A DNA stretch of 49,693 bases from Gluconobacter kondonii (GCF_002723995.1 NZ_BEWP01000013.1:1-49693); one strand, 5' to 3'; positions 8,330 through 18,082 are shown, numbered from the stretch's first letter. Made by a program: numbers and translations. The notes: generated from the letters alone by a model not told the origin.

Positions 8330-9853
8330 CTAGCTGACCAGTTTCAGCCGCCGTCCCCGGTCCTTCCATTCCGGGCTTTCGCCGGAGTTCCGTCCGAAAG
8401 GGAGCATGGGGGCTGGATCTTCCGAACTGGGTTCGAGACGCGGGGCGTCGGGCATGGGTTGACCCAGATAGGCATCAGATAAGGTGCGGAAGGCATAGTC
8501 CAGCATTGAGGTCGCGTAGGCTGTAGAAGGATCGCCTTCCACGGTGCCTGCGGGGCCGAAGCGCGTATAGGCGAATCGCTCCACGAAGGATTCCAATGGG
8601 GCGCCATATTGCAGGCCGATGCTGACGGCATGACCCAGGCAGTCCATCAGGCCGCGGGCCATGGGGCTTTCGCGGGGTGGGGTGATGCTGATTTCCCCGA
8701 GCGTTCCGTCTTCGAACTCGCTGGTGCGCATGAAGAGGCTGTGCCCTCCCACTGCGGCACGCTGGGTGAAGCCGGTCTGGCGCATGGGGAGCGGACGTCG
8801 TACGCCGCGGGCCAGTCTGGCCTGAAGATCGGCGAGGTCGGGTTCGGGCACGGCAGGTAGGAAATCCACGGTATTTTTGAGGGCCGCATGCATGGCACCC
8901 TGCGCTTCGGGGCGAATGGGCGGCAGTGGTGTTTCGCCCGCAAGCGCCAGTGCGAGTGCGGATTCGGGCGTCAGACCGCGGCAGGCCAGCCGGGCCAGCG
9001 TGGAGGCGCGCAGATGTCCGTCTTCGCGCAGTGGAGAGAAGGCCGGGGCGAGACCGCAGGTTTCCACACCCAGAAGCCCCTCAGTAGGACCGGGAGAAGA
9101 AAATCCGGTTTCGATCGGGCAGAAGTGCCGATCATCTTCCGCGTTGTAGGCCGAAGCTGCGGCAGTGCGCAGGTCTGCCAGCGGGGATTCCGGGATGGCG
9201 GGCGGCGGCAGCTTCGTCCCGGCACGGGCGACCGTGGTGGCGAGTGCGGACAGGGCGCGAGCCGCGTTCCGGGCGTCGTCGCTGTCATAGTCGAGGCCGA
9301 GGGCCGCCAGACAGGCGTCAAGATCCGTCAGGAGGACGAGACCTGCGGCTTCGTCTTCAGGCTTCGCGGGCAGATCGAACAAAGGCAGCTCGCCGGTACG
9401 TTCGATCCGTGTTGCGGCATGAAGGCGTCGCAGGGCGTCGCAGGCCAGACGCAGGCAGGCGACGAAATGTTCTGTGGCGAATCCGGCATCCTGCACGAAG
9501 CTGGACAGGCGGATGGTGAAGCCGGGCGCTTCGTCCGGTTGGCACTGCCACAGCGCCGTATTGGGTGCCATCTGCTGCATCAGCAGGAGATAGGACAGGC
9601 TGCGCCCCGGAGCGGGGGTGTTCGCCGGAGTGCCAGGCAGAGGCGGGCACGCGTCGATCGTGTCCACCCAGCGCGCGGCCTCGGCGGCAAGTCTGACCGG
9701 CCCGCCGTTCAGGGTGATGCGCGCAAGGGCCTGTGCGGCCTCGTCATCCCAGGCAGCGGGAAGGGTGACGGAGCGCATGGCGCTGTCGTCGGGGTCGGTC
9801 ATGACCTGAAGCGTCCTCATGCGAACGCCGGTCCAGTGAAGGCGAGCTGTCAT
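8330..9853 (-). CDS. TSCPD-domain protein, half-length relative of class II (B12) ribonucleotide reductase
   Basis: This 507-residue protein resembles parts of NrdJ without being a full enzyme. The C-terminal region (about residues 375-475) matches the TSCPD domain, with MRTSEFEDGTLGEI, AVSIGLQYGAPLESFVERF, YTRFGPAGTVEG and the ATSMLDYAFR block. An upstream stretch (DACLAALGLDYDSDDARNA, about 195-215) resembles the NrdJ segment normally reading GLPYDSD. About 1200 residues would be expected for NrdJ. The radical-bearing core with its active-site cysteines is not recognisable, so reductase activity is unlikely. The start is uncertain; internal Met codons exist within the first 25 residues. It could be a regulator or scaffold, or a decaying paralogue kept open. 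It stands alone between mlaD and the atp operon. Confidence 0.65.
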   Translation of the reverse strand: MTARLHWTGVRMRTLQVMTDPDDSAMRSVTLPAAWDDEAAQALARITLNGGPVRLAAEAARWVDTIDACPPLPGTPANTPAPGRSLSYLLLMQQMAPNTALWQCQPDEAPGFTIRLSSFVQDAGFATEHFVACLRLACDALRRLHAATRIERTGELPLFDLPAKPEDEAAGLVLLTDLDACLAALGLDYDSDDARNAARALSALATTVARAGTKLPPPAIPESPLADLRTAAASAYNAEDDRHFCPIETGFSSPGPTEGLLGVETCGLAPAFSPLREDGHLRASTLARLACRGLTPESALALALAGETPLPPIRPEAQGAMHAALKNTVDFLPAVPEPDLADLQARLARGVRRPLPMRQTGFTQRAAVGGHSLFMRTSEFEDGTLGEISITPPRESPMARGLMDCLGHAVSIGLQYGAPLESFVERFAYTRFGPAGTVEGDPSTAYATSMLDYAFRTLSDAYLGQPMPDAPRLEPSSEDPAPMLPFGRNSGESPEWKDRGRRLKLVS

Positions 9854-10050
9854 GACGTAAATCTACGCCCTGCGCCGGTTAGCCCGTAAGCCGGAAAAGG
9901 GCCTCCGGATGGGCGCTAATGGGTGGGAACATGGGGATATGGGGGATAACATTTTTCCCACGCCTGATCGGGACGATTTCTGCGGGGGGATTGGACGCGG
10001 GAAGCGGAGTCGGGTAGTGCAGGAAGGATGATTTTCACGAGGGTATTGTC

Positions 10051-10575
10051 ATGACCGCTGTTACGGTCCGCCATGACCGGCTGGAGCTTCTGGCCGGGTT
10101 CGCAGTCCTTGTCTGTCTTGCAGGACTTCTGGTGGCGGCGATGGTCGGGCATCATCAGGGCAATGACGGAGGCTATCCGGTTCATGCCTCGTTCAGCCAG
10201 ATTGACGGGCTGAATGTAGGGTCCGACGTGCGTCTGGCCGGAATTACCGTCGGGCATGTGATTGGGACCACGGTCGATCCGAAGACGTTTCAGGCGCAGG
10301 TGACGTTTACGCTGGCGCCCGATGTGAAGCTGCCTACGGATTCTGCCGCGATCGTGACCTCTGACAGTCTGTTGGGCGGCAAATATATTGCGCTGTCTCC
10401 GGGTGGGGCGGATTCGCTGGTAAAGCCCGGCGGTGTCATGACTGAAACTCAAGGCTCTATCAGTCTGGAACAGCTTCTGAGCAAGTTCATCTTCTCCGTG
10501 ACGGATTCTTTGCAGAAGAGCCAGAAAGCTGCTGCGTCCAAGCCGGCTGCGGGCAGTCTGTCGGACGAGCCCTGA
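10051..10575 (+). CDS. mlaD: MlaD-type MCE-domain lipid transport protein
   Basis: This 174-residue periplasmic substrate-binding subunit belongs to the Mla phospholipid transport family. One N-terminal membrane anchor spans about residues 14-34. An MCE domain (about 40-118) follows, with the typical VHASFSQIDGLNVGSDVRLAG and SLLGGKYIALSPGG blocks. MlaD hexamers sit on the MlaE permease and carry lipids between inner and outer membranes. No mlaE, mlaF or mlaC is in the window. The neighbouring small gene and DUF2155 gene follow with 3-base and ATGA spacing, an arrangement familiar from other alphaproteobacteria. The ATG is preceded by GAGGG. Confidence 0.9.
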   Translation: MTAVTVRHDRLELLAGFAVLVCLAGLLVAAMVGHHQGNDGGYPVHASFSQIDGLNVGSDVRLAGITVGHVIGTTVDPKTFQAQVTFTLAPDVKLPTDSAAIVTSDSLLGGKYIALSPGGADSLVKPGGVMTETQGSISLEQLLSKFIFSVTDSLQKSQKAAASKPAAGSLSDEP

Positions 10576-10578
10576 GCC

Positions 10579-10821
10579 ATGACGCAGGCGCGTGAGGGTG
10601 CTTTTCTGTGGGTCGACCATGAGGGGAACCCTGTGTCCTGCGTGGAGAAAGTGCAGATCCTGCGCGAGAACGATGCGGAACTGCGTCAGGCCCTGCAGGA
10701 TGCTTTTGAAGACGGGGTTCTGATGGGGGTTGCGCCACAGGCGATGTTGCAGACGTTTCAGGCCATGCTGTCGGACCTAAAGAATCCTTTGCAGGGGCGC
10801 TCCGGGGGAGAACCGTCATGA
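10579..10821 (+). CDS. Small hypothetical protein between mlaD and the DUF2155 gene
   Basis: This 80-residue protein starts 3 bases after the mlaD stop and its stop overlaps the next ATG in an ATGA, so it is translationally tied to both. It has no signal peptide or membrane segment. It is mostly helical and acidic in the middle (RENDAELRQALQDAFEDG), with a short polar tail. No family is recognised. Its position suggests a link to envelope lipid transport, but that is inference only. Confidence 0.7.
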   Translation: MTQAREGAFLWVDHEGNPVSCVEKVQILRENDAELRQALQDAFEDGVLMGVAPQAMLQTFQAMLSDLKNPLQGRSGGEPS

Positions 10822-11498
10822 TGAAACGGTATGTGGGCGTCGCATTGCTGTGTGGTGCGGCTGAGGTTTTTCTGCCGATCGCGGCGCAGGCTGCGGTGGG
10901 CGTGGCGCCTCCGGCCATGTATCCGGCTGCCACCTGGCAAGGCCAGTCACAGGCGGTGCTGCGTGTGCTGGACCGGCTGGACGGTCATCTGGAGCTTTTG
11001 ACGGTTCCGGTTGGTGGGAGTGCGACCTATCGCAGTCTTTCTGTCGGGGTTGAGGCCTGTGTGACCCGGCCGCAGACGCTGGCGACGGATGCCGGGGCTC
11101 TGCTGCACTTGAAGGATACCAGTGACCCTCAGCGACCGCCTTTTGATGGGTGGATGCTGGCGCAGGAACCTTCTGTCGCAACTTATGGCAGCCCTTTGTA
11201 CGATGTGCGCGTTGTCTCCTGTGCGGGTGTGTCGACGGCACCGCAGGCGGGTCCTCTGCCTGTGGTGAAGGCTCCCGTGCTCGCCGGTGCGGAGGTTCCG
11301 GTGGAAGAAGGCGGCGATGCTCCGGCATCCCCGCCCGGTTCCGCCTCAGGTGGTCCTGTACCGCTTGCTCCGGACAGTCATAATCCCATTCCGCTCGCAC
11401 CGTCCTCCGGTGCGGCACCGTCTCTTGCTCCGGCTGCACCAGCGCAGTCGTCGGGGCAACCGTTACCGCCTCCTCAGGCCGATCCCGGTCTCGAATAA
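10818..11498 (+). CDS. Exported DUF2155-domain protein
   Basis: This 226-residue protein has an N-terminal signal peptide (MMKRYVGVALLCGAAEVF, cleavage probable after AQA near residue 26). A DUF2155 domain follows (about 45-140, LRVLDRLDGHLELLTVPVG and FDGWMLAQEPSV), with cysteines at CVTRP and VVSCAG that could form a disulphide. The last 80 residues are a Pro/Ala/Ser-rich low-complexity tail that probably spans or tethers in the periplasm. DUF2155 is often found beside mlaD in alphaproteobacteria; its function is unknown. The start overlaps the preceding gene (ATGA). Confidence 0.82.
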   Translation: MMKRYVGVALLCGAAEVFLPIAAQAAVGVAPPAMYPAATWQGQSQAVLRVLDRLDGHLELLTVPVGGSATYRSLSVGVEACVTRPQTLATDAGALLHLKDTSDPQRPPFDGWMLAQEPSVATYGSPLYDVRVVSCAGVSTAPQAGPLPVVKAPVLAGAEVPVEEGGDAPASPPGSASGGPVPLAPDSHNPIPLAPSSGAAPSLAPAAPAQSSGQPLPPPQADPGLE

Positions 11499-11546
11499 GG
11501 CTGGACGGGGCGGAATGACCCAGAAACAGGAAGAAATGACAGCTTC

Positions 11547-12269
11547 ATGATTCAGGTTCCCTTTTCCCCATCCCGGGCGGCTCTGCTGCTTGATTTCGAC
11601 GGAACCCTTGTCGATATCGCTCCCACTCCTGAAGGCGTACGTGTCCCTGAAGGGCTGACGGCCGATCTGCTGCGGCTGCGCGAGATGCTTGATGGTGCGC
11701 TGGCGATCATCACGGGACGCCCCATCGCCCAGATTGATCATTTTCTGCCGGGGATTCCCTACGCTGTGGCAGGGGAGCACGGTGTTGCGGTACGTCCGGC
11801 GCCGGATCAGGACGTGCGCCAGCGTGCGTTGCCTCTGGTTCCGTCCGACTGGACCGCGAAAAGCGAGGAACTCGCTGTCCGTTATCCCGGGGCCAGCATT
11901 GAACACAAAAAAGCTGGAATGGTGCTGCATTATCGCCAAGCTCCCGAGGCGGAATCGGCGTTTCGGGATCTGACGTCGATCTGGCCTGTGGAAAGCCACG
12001 GGTTTCATCTTCAGGACGCGCAGATGGCCATCGAGCTTCGGCCTCTGGGAATCGACAAGGGCAAGGCGCTTGAAGAACTGATGGCGGAACCGCCTTTCAG
12101 GGGGCGCCTTCCACTGTTTGCCGGCGATGACGTCACGGACCGGGACGGGGTGAGGGCTGCGCGCCAGATGGGTGGTGCGGGCTGGCTCATTCCTGATGAT
12201 TTTCCAGATGCGGCCACGTTCCGGCGCTGGCTGCACGAGCTTTCGGAGGGACGCGGATGGGGCGCCTGA
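11547..12269 (+). CDS. otsB: Trehalose-6-phosphate phosphatase
   Basis: This 240-residue HAD-superfamily phosphatase removes phosphate from trehalose 6-phosphate. The nucleophile motif LLLDFDGTLVDIAP sits at residues 13-26 with Asp16 and Asp18, and the distal acidic motif FAGDDVTDRDG near 190 binds Mg2+. Other features fit the family, such as ITGRP after the first motif and AGEHG near residue 75. The gene overlaps otsA by 13 bases, so the two steps of trehalose synthesis are made together. Trehalose protects against osmotic and acid or ethanol stress, relevant to acetic acid bacteria. Confidence 0.95.
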   Translation: MIQVPFSPSRAALLLDFDGTLVDIAPTPEGVRVPEGLTADLLRLREMLDGALAIITGRPIAQIDHFLPGIPYAVAGEHGVAVRPAPDQDVRQRALPLVPSDWTAKSEELAVRYPGASIEHKKAGMVLHYRQAPEAESAFRDLTSIWPVESHGFHLQDAQMAIELRPLGIDKGKALEELMAEPPFRGRLPLFAGDDVTDRDGVRAARQMGGAGWLIPDDFPDAATFRRWLHELSEGRGWGA

Positions 12270-13600
12270 TCATTGTATCGAACCGCACACCCGCACCGGG
12301 GGAGCGGACGCAGCCTGCGGGCGGCCTGACGGTTGGCCTGTATGATGCGGTCCAAACGCGGGAGACTGTCTGGGTTGGATGGTCGGGTCATCAGCATGCG
12401 GATGCGGCTGATCGACCTGTCCAGCGCGAGCAGGTTGGGAACGTCAATTATGTGACGTTTGACCTGACGCAGAAGCAGCATGACCGGTTCTATCTGAATT
12501 TTTCCAATGGTGTGCTCTGGCCTTTGTGTCATTACCGCACCAATCTGATCCGCTACACCCGCGAGGATTGCGACGTCTATTACGAGGCGAACCGGGTTTT
12601 TGCAGATCGGTTGATCGCGCTTCTGGAGCCGGGTGATACGATCTGGATCCATGACTATCATCTGTTCCCGCTGGGCCAGATGCTGCGGGATAGGGGCGTG
12701 ACGGGGCGGATTGGATTTTTCCTGCATATTCCGTTCCCGCCATGGAGTGTGGCGCGGCTTCTGCCTAAGCTCGATATGCTGCTGACCGGTCTGGCGGCCT
12801 GTGATCTGATTGGTGTCCAGACGGTTGAGGACGAGGCCAATCTCAGAGGGTGCTTCGAGGCCTACGGTCTGAAAGCCGCAGTCAAGGCCGTGCCGATCGG
12901 GATTGATCCTGTGAGTTTCCGCCAGCAGGCGATTGAAAGCGTGGTCTCGGACGAGGTCGTGAAGATCGTCGATACGCTGGAAGGGACGCGGCTAATCATC
13001 GGGGTGGACCGGTTGGATTATTCCAAGGGTCTGCCGGAGCGGATGAAGGGATTTGAGGCTCTTCTGAAGAATTACCCCGAGCATCGCGGGCAGGTGACGT
13101 TCCTTCAGGTCACGCCGGTATCGCGGGGTGGGGTGGAGAGTTACCGGCTGCTCAAGGAAGAACTGGATGGGCTGGTCGGGACGATCAATGGCGCTTATGG
13201 CACGCCGGACTGGGTGCCGATCCGCTATACGACCTGGCCGATCGGGCGCGATATTCTGGCTGGTCTGTATCGGATGGCGGATGTGGGGTTCGTCACGCCG
13301 CTGCGCGATGGTATGAATCTGGTGGCCAAAGAGTTCATTGCGGCTCAGGACGAGGACGATCCCGGCGTTCTGGTGCTGTCGCGGTTTGCGGGAGCAGCTC
13401 CGGAAATGCCTGAGGCGTTGCTCATCAACCCGCTGGATGCTGAAGGCATGGCGGATGCGTTGCATGCTGGCCTGACGATGGACGTCAAGGCGCGTCATGC
13501 GGCATGGTCGGCGATGTATGAGGAGGTTTCCCGCAATACCGCAGGAAGTTGGTCCAAGCAGTTCCTTGATAGTCTGGAGGAAATCCGTCCGTGCCCATGA
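12257..13600 (+). CDS. otsA: Trehalose-6-phosphate synthase (GT20)
   Basis: This 447-residue retaining glycosyltransferase joins UDP-glucose and glucose 6-phosphate. The N-terminus has IIVSNRTP and GGLTVGL (glucose-6-phosphate/UDP loop), [11 protein letters not shown] near residue 133, the [19 protein letters not shown] block near 250 that contacts UDP-glucose, and the C-terminal [10 protein letters not shown] motif. Length is normal for bacterial OtsA. It starts inside the end of otsB, and its own stop overlaps the ATG of dsbB (ATGA). Confidence 0.96.
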   Translation: MGRLIIVSNRTPAPGERTQPAGGLTVGLYDAVQTRETVWVGWSGHQHADAADRPVQREQVGNVNYVTFDLTQKQHDRFYLNFSNGVLWPLCHYRTNLIRYTREDCDVYYEANRVFADRLIALLEPGDTIWIHDYHLFPLGQMLRDRGVTGRIGFFLHIPFPPWSVARLLPKLDMLLTGLAACDLIGVQTVEDEANLRGCFEAYGLKAAVKAVPIGIDPVSFRQQAIESVVSDEVVKIVDTLEGTRLIIGVDRLDYSKGLPERMKGFEALLKNYPEHRGQVTFLQVTPVSRGGVESYRLLKEELDGLVGTINGAYGTPDWVPIRYTTWPIGRDILAGLYRMADVGFVTPLRDGMNLVAKEFIAAQDEDDPGVLVLSRFAGAAPEMPEALLINPLDAEGMADALHAGLTMDVKARHAAWSAMYEEVSRNTAGSWSKQFLDSLEEIRPCP

Positions 13601-14106
13601 ACAGACCGCGCCGCCCCGTTTCCACAACTGCGCTGGGCGGCTTTTATGTTCTGGCCGGAGCGGTGGCGCTCGGGGTTGTCTGGTTTGCCGAACACTGGCT
13701 GAAGCTCGCGCCCTGCGAGCTTTGCTTGTGGGAGCGGCGTCCGTGGTGGGTGCTGATCGGGATTGGCGTTGTCACGGCTCTGCTTCCGAGGCGTTATGCG
13801 CGGTATACGGTGCTTGCCGGACTGTTATGTCTGATGACCAGCATTGGTCTGGCCGTGCTGCATGCGGGTGTGGAGCACAAGTTCTGGCCAAGCCCTGCGC
13901 CTGAATGCCGTGCCCCGTCTTTTCACGGGGGCAGTTTCAAGGACTGGATGGCGGCGATGCCGACTCGGCCGAACAAGCCATGTGATTCGCCGGATTATCT
14001 GTTCGGTCTGCCCGTTTCCATGACGGAACTGGGTGGTCTGTATGCTGTCGCGGTTTTCGTGATTGCCCTGATCGGGAGCGTCCGCATGGGACGCTCCCGA
14101 CGCTGA
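13597..14106 (+). CDS. dsbB: Disulfide bond formation protein B
   Basis: This inner-membrane quinone reductase of about 169 residues reoxidises DsbA. Four membrane helices are visible. The first periplasmic cysteine pair is CELC in LAPCELCLWERRP, and the second pair is spread over the second loop (APECRAPSF and NKPCDSPDYLFG). The start is set at ATG 13597 because it overlaps the otsA stop as ATGA; a GTG two codons earlier is also possible. No dsbA is present here. A strong hairpin covers the last codons. Confidence 0.9.
   Translation: MNRPRRPVSTTALGGFYVLAGAVALGVVWFAEHWLKLAPCELCLWERRPWWVLIGIGVVTALLPRRYARYTVLAGLLCLMTSIGLAVLHAGVEHKFWPSPAPECRAPSFHGGSFKDWMAAMPTRPNKPCDSPDYLFGLPVSMTELGGLYAVAVFVIALIGSVRMGRSRR
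14072..14100. terminator. Hairpin between convergent dsbB and DUF1328 gene (possible terminator)
   Basis: TCGGGAGCGTC and GACGCTCCCGA form a perfect 11-bp GC-rich stem with a 7-base loop. It overlaps the last dsbB codons and faces the end of the minus-strand small gene at 14116. Neither strand has a following T-run, so termination would need help from Rho or simply stabilise both 3' ends. Confidence 0.45.
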
Positions 14107-14115
14107 GGGCTGTGT

Positions 14116-14292
14116 TCAGAGGCGGGTGCCGCGTCCGCGCCCGAAGATGAGGCTGATGACCAGCAGCACCAGGAAAATGAAGAAAAGGATCTTGCCGATA
14201 TAGGCAAAATCTGCCGAAATTCCACCAAAGCCCAGCACCGCTGCAAACAGGGCCAGGATCAGGAAGGCAATGGTCCAGCGTAGCAGGTCCAT
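14116..14292 (-). CDS. DUF1328 (YtjA-like) small membrane protein
   Basis: This 58-residue gene was found by reading the gap between dsbB and nadE. The peptide begins [20 protein letters not shown], continues with [18 protein letters not shown], has a second hydrophobic helix, and ends in a basic tail (RGRGTRL). Two helices joined by the GFGGIS/IGKILF turn are the DUF1328 signature. Members are small inner-membrane proteins, often stress-induced; their role is not known. The start ATG is preceded on the minus strand by AAAGGAG. Confidence 0.85.
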   Translation of the reverse strand: MDLLRWTIAFLILALFAAVLGFGGISADFAYIGKILFFIFLVLLVISLIFGRGRGTRL

Positions 14293-14451
14293 GAAATGTC
14301 TCCTTTGTCAGTCGCGCCCTCCGACGGAGAAGCGGGGTTTGAAAAGGTGAACGGCGGCGGGATGAATGGGTTCATTTTCGCAACATCCGTTTTGTGTGGG
14401 AGCCGGGTGCTGGACTCCTGTTGTTCGTAAAGCCGCCACCGGAGGATCGCC

Positions 14452-16485
14452 ATGACCCTGTTCCGCTCTTTGTATCATCAGGGGTTTGCACGGATCGCAG
14501 CCTGTACGCTGCCGGTGACGCTTGCTGATCCGCTGAAAAACGCGGAGCGGACGCTGGGCGTTTTGCGGGACTGTGACCGGCAGGGTGTGGCGGCGGTGGT
14601 TTTCCCTGAACTGGGGCTGACAGGCTACACGCTGGATGATCTGCGGTTTCAGGACGTGGTCCTGGATGGGGCGCTTGAGGCGCTTCGGCGTGTTGTCGCG
14701 GGATCGCGGGATTTGTTGTCCGTTGCGGTGGTGGGAGTGCCACTGGTGCGAGACGGCTTGCTTTATAATTGTGCGGCGGTTGTGCATCGGGGGCGGGCTC
14801 TGGGTGTGGTGCCAAAATCGCATCTGCCGCGCTATCGCGAATTCTATGAGCCCCGGCACTTCACGTCCGGGCTTCGGACTATGGGGAGCATTCGCCTGTT
14901 TGGGGAGGATGTGCCGTTCGGTGCGGATCTGCTGTTTCAGGCGGAGGATCAACGTGGCCTGACGCTCGGCGTGGAAATCTGTGAAGATCTGTGGGTGGCA
15001 TCTCCGCCGAGTGGAAAGCTCGCGGAAGCAGGCGCGATGGTTATTCTCAACCCGTCAGCTTCTCCGGTGACGATCGGGCGGACGGATGATCGGTCGCTGT
15101 TGTGTCAGGCGCAATCCATGCGGACGCTGACAGCCTATGCTTATGCGGCGGCGGGTGAAGGGGAGTCCACGACGGATCTGGCGTGGGACGGGCAGGTCTC
15201 GATTCATGAGGCTGGGCGACTTCTGGCGCAGTCGGATCGTTTTCCGCAGGGAGAGCGGCTGGTTGTGGCGGATGTGGATCTGGATCTGTTGCGGCAGGAG
15301 CGGATGCGGACCGGGCAGTTCGGGCAGGCGGGGCAGGAGTTCCGGACGGTCGGGTTCACGCTCCAGCCTCCGATGACGGATTTGGGGCTCAAGCGGGAGG
15401 TTGTGCGGTTTCCGTTTGTGCCGTCCGATGCGCGGACGTTGGCGCGGGACTGTTACGAGGGATGGACCATTCAGGTCAGTGCGTTGCGCCGGCGGTTGCA
15501 GGCGAGCGGGGCGCAGCGGGCCGTGATTGGCGTCTCGGGTGGGCTGGACAGCACGCTCGCGCTTCTGGTGGCGGTGCGGGCGGCGGATGAGCTTGGCTGG
15601 CCGCGAACGCATGTTCTGGCCTACACGATGCCGGGGTTCGCGACCGGAACCGAAAGCCGGTCTCTGGCTCATGCGCTCATGAAAGCGCTGGGTGTCGAGG
15701 TGAACGAGCTTGATATCCGGCCCACGGCGCAGACCATGCTGGCGGGGATCGACCATCCCTTTGCGGAAGGGCAGCCCGTGCATGACATCACGTTCGAGAA
15801 CGTGCAGGCGGGATTGCGGACCGATTTCCTGTTCCGGATTGCCAATTACCGCAATGGAATTGTGATCGGGACCGGCGATCTGTCGGAACTGGCGCTGGGC
15901 TGGTGCACTTACGGCGTGGGGGACCAGATGTCCCACTATAACGTCAATGCCGGGATGCCGAAGACGCTGATCCAGCATGTTATCCGTTGGCTGGCGTGTG
16001 AGGGAAACCTGGGTGAAGGGGTGGGTCCCGTTCTGGAGCGGATTGTCAGCGCAGAGATCACGCCCGAGCTGGTTCCCGATACCGGGCAGGGCGTGCAGAG
16101 TACGGAGCAGACGATCGGGCCGTATCCGCTTCAGGATTTCACGCTCTTTTACATCCTGCGTTATGGGTTCCGCCCGTCACGGATCGCGTTTCTGGCTGAG
16201 ATTGCCTGGGGGGACGCTGCCCGGGGAGACTGGCCCGCGCATTATCCGGAAGATCGGAAAATTTCGTACGATCTGGCCGAAATCCGGCACTGGCTGGAAA
16301 TTTTTCTGCGACGGTTTTTTGGGACGAGCCAGTTCAAGCGGTCGGCCATGCCCAACGGGCCGAAACTGGTAGCGGGCGGGTCTCTCTCGCCACGGGGAGA
16401 CTGGCGCGCGCCCTCTGATGGGACCGCGATAGCCTGGCTTGAGGAGTTATGGGATAATCTCCCTGAAACGAACACAGCTCTGTGA
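14452..16485 (+). CDS. nadE: Glutamine-dependent NAD+ synthetase
   Basis: This 677-residue two-domain enzyme makes NAD+ from deamido-NAD+, ATP and glutamine. The N-terminal nitrilase-type glutaminase has its catalytic triad at Glu53 ([10 protein letters not shown]), Lys122 (VVPKSHLPR) and Cys177 (GVEICEDLW). The C-terminal synthetase has the PP-loop SGGLDS at 362-367 and conserved [12 protein letters not shown] and [13 protein letters not shown] segments. Length matches the bacterial long form. It stands alone with a 90-base gap to the dehydrogenase gene downstream. Confidence 0.96.
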   Translation: MTLFRSLYHQGFARIAACTLPVTLADPLKNAERTLGVLRDCDRQGVAAVVFPELGLTGYTLDDLRFQDVVLDGALEALRRVVAGSRDLLSVAVVGVPLVRDGLLYNCAAVVHRGRALGVVPKSHLPRYREFYEPRHFTSGLRTMGSIRLFGEDVPFGADLLFQAEDQRGLTLGVEICEDLWVASPPSGKLAEAGAMVILNPSASPVTIGRTDDRSLLCQAQSMRTLTAYAYAAAGEGESTTDLAWDGQVSIHEAGRLLAQSDRFPQGERLVVADVDLDLLRQERMRTGQFGQAGQEFRTVGFTLQPPMTDLGLKREVVRFPFVPSDARTLARDCYEGWTIQVSALRRRLQASGAQRAVIGVSGGLDSTLALLVAVRAADELGWPRTHVLAYTMPGFATGTESRSLAHALMKALGVEVNELDIRPTAQTMLAGIDHPFAEGQPVHDITFENVQAGLRTDFLFRIANYRNGIVIGTGDLSELALGWCTYGVGDQMSHYNVNAGMPKTLIQHVIRWLACEGNLGEGVGPVLERIVSAEITPELVPDTGQGVQSTEQTIGPYPLQDFTLFYILRYGFRPSRIAFLAEIAWGDAARGDWPAHYPEDRKISYDLAEIRHWLEIFLRRFFGTSQFKRSAMPNGPKLVAGGSLSPRGDWRAPSDGTAIAWLEELWDNLPETNTAL

Positions 16486-16578
16486 ACTTTTGGGAGGAAT
16501 GATTGTTAGGGGGTTTTGTCTTTTGGCATTCGTGCCAATATGTCTCAAACACGTCACCTTACAGGAATATGACCCATC

Positions 16579-17970
16579 ATGGCTTATGCTACGATCAACC
16601 CTTATACCGGTGAGACGCTCAAGACTTTTCCAGATGCCACGGATCAGGAAGTCCAGACCGCGCTGACCGAAGCCTATGATGCGTTCAAGAGCTGGCGCCA
16701 CACGTCTTTCGCCGAGCGTGCGAAGATCATGACCGCCGCCGCCAATATCCTTCGTCGTGATATTGATAAGTATTCCCGGCTCCTGACGCTGGAAATGGGC
16801 AAAATTTACGCCGAAGCGAAGGCCGAGACGATCCTGTCGGCTGAAATCTTCGAATATTATGCCAAACATGCCGAAGAACTTCTCAAATCCGAGAAGCTGC
16901 CAGTTGCGGACCCGAACTCGGGGGACGCCGTTCTGATCCATCAGCCGCAGGGCATTGTTTTTGCGATCGAGCCGTGGAACTTCCCGTTCTACCAGATCGC
17001 CCGCATCATTGCGCCGCAGCTCTCTGCTGGTAACACGGTCATTCTCAAGCACGCTTCCAATGTGCCGCAGTGTGCGGCTGCGTTCGATGACCTGATGAAA
17101 GAAGCTGGGCTGCCGAAGGGCGGTTTCCGCAATTTGTATGCTGCCCGTCATCACACCGAGACGATCCTCAAGGATCCGCGCGTCTGTGGCGTGGCGCTTA
17201 CGGGGTCCGAAGGCGCAGGCGCTATTGTTGCTGGGATTGCAGCGCAGGCCCTGAAAAAGTCCACGATGGAGTTGGGCGGTTCCGATGCTTTTGTCGTTCT
17301 GGATGATGCGGATCTGGAGAAGACCGCGAAATGGGCGGCTTTCGGCCGTCACTGGAATGCTGGTCAGGTCTGTGTGTCTGCCAAGCGTTTGATCGTGGCG
17401 GATGCCGTCTATGATCGTTTCCTTGAGCTGTACAAGGCGGAAGTTCTCAAGCTGAAGGCTGGCGATCCGATGGATGCGTCCACCACGCTGGCACCGCTGT
17501 CTTCGCAGAAGGCTGCGGACGATCTGAAGGCTCAGGTTGAGGAAGCCAAGAAGCATGGTGCGGTTGTCGAAGCGATTGGCCCGTCCGTTCCGGAAAAGGG
17601 TGCGTTCTTCCAGCCGCTGCTGATGACCAACCTGCACGAGAACAATGAAGCCCGTCTGTGGGAGTTCTTTGGTCCGGTCACGCAGCTCTATCGTGCCAAG
17701 GACGATGCGGACGCCATTCGCATTGCCAATGACTCGCCGTTCGGTCTGGGTGGTTCGGTCTTCACGAAGGATACCAAGCGTGGCGTGAAGGTTGCCGAGC
17801 AGATCTATACGGGCATGGTCTATATCAACCATCCGACGATGGTGAAGGCTGATCTGCCGTTCGGTGGCGTGGCCCGTTCGGGTTATGGCCGCGAGCTGAT
17901 CGGTCTGGGCATCAAGGAATTCGTCAATCACAAGCTGATCGACGTTGTGGATATCGACGCACCGTTCTGA
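16579..17970 (+). CDS. Aldehyde dehydrogenase, succinate-semialdehyde dehydrogenase type
   Basis: This 463-residue NAD(P)-dependent aldehyde dehydrogenase has its general base at Glu231 (STMELGGSDAFVV) and catalytic thiol at Cys265 (NAGQVCVSAKR). The opening NPYTGETLKTFPDAT, the EPWNFPFYQIAR motif and the short length are typical of the Sad/GabD subgroup that oxidises succinate semialdehyde. Acetobacteraceae use such enzymes in GABA and 2-oxoglutarate bypass routes, so succinate semialdehyde is the likely substrate but not certain. It ends at a strong bidirectional terminator. No co-transcribed partner is evident. Confidence 0.88.
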   Translation: MAYATINPYTGETLKTFPDATDQEVQTALTEAYDAFKSWRHTSFAERAKIMTAAANILRRDIDKYSRLLTLEMGKIYAEAKAETILSAEIFEYYAKHAEELLKSEKLPVADPNSGDAVLIHQPQGIVFAIEPWNFPFYQIARIIAPQLSAGNTVILKHASNVPQCAAAFDDLMKEAGLPKGGFRNLYAARHHTETILKDPRVCGVALTGSEGAGAIVAGIAAQALKKSTMELGGSDAFVVLDDADLEKTAKWAAFGRHWNAGQVCVSAKRLIVADAVYDRFLELYKAEVLKLKAGDPMDASTTLAPLSSQKAADDLKAQVEEAKKHGAVVEAIGPSVPEKGAFFQPLLMTNLHENNEARLWEFFGPVTQLYRAKDDADAIRIANDSPFGLGGSVFTKDTKRGVKVAEQIYTGMVYINHPTMVKADLPFGGVARSGYGRELIGLGIKEFVNHKLIDVVDIDAPF

Positions 17971-18024
17971 TTGGGGCGTATCGGGCTTCTTTCGGGGAGC
18001 CCGGTTCGATCTTTCAGGTTATGA

Positions 18025-18062
18025 AAAACCCGCTTCCGGAGCTGTCCGGGAGCGGGTTTTTT
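18025..18062. terminator. Bidirectional intrinsic terminator
   Basis: AAAACCCGCT and AGCGGGTTTT flank an inner CCGGA/TCCGG stem, giving a long GC-rich hairpin with an A-run on the left and T-run on the right. It sits between the dehydrogenase gene ending at 17970 and the convergent glycosyltransferase gene ending at 18083, and should stop transcription from both sides. Confidence 0.9.
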
Positions 18063-18082
18063 GTGGCCGGTCTGGAAGAGGC

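Noticed and set aside
15055-15978. Antisense frame over nadE
   Set aside because: nadE is complete with its catalytic residues; the antisense product is Arg/Pro/His-rich and unlike any protein family.
16447-17931. Long antisense open frame (494 codons) across the aldehyde dehydrogenase gene
   Set aside because: The opposite strand encodes an intact dehydrogenase with catalytic residues; this frame is an artefact of GC-rich codon use and lacks motifs.
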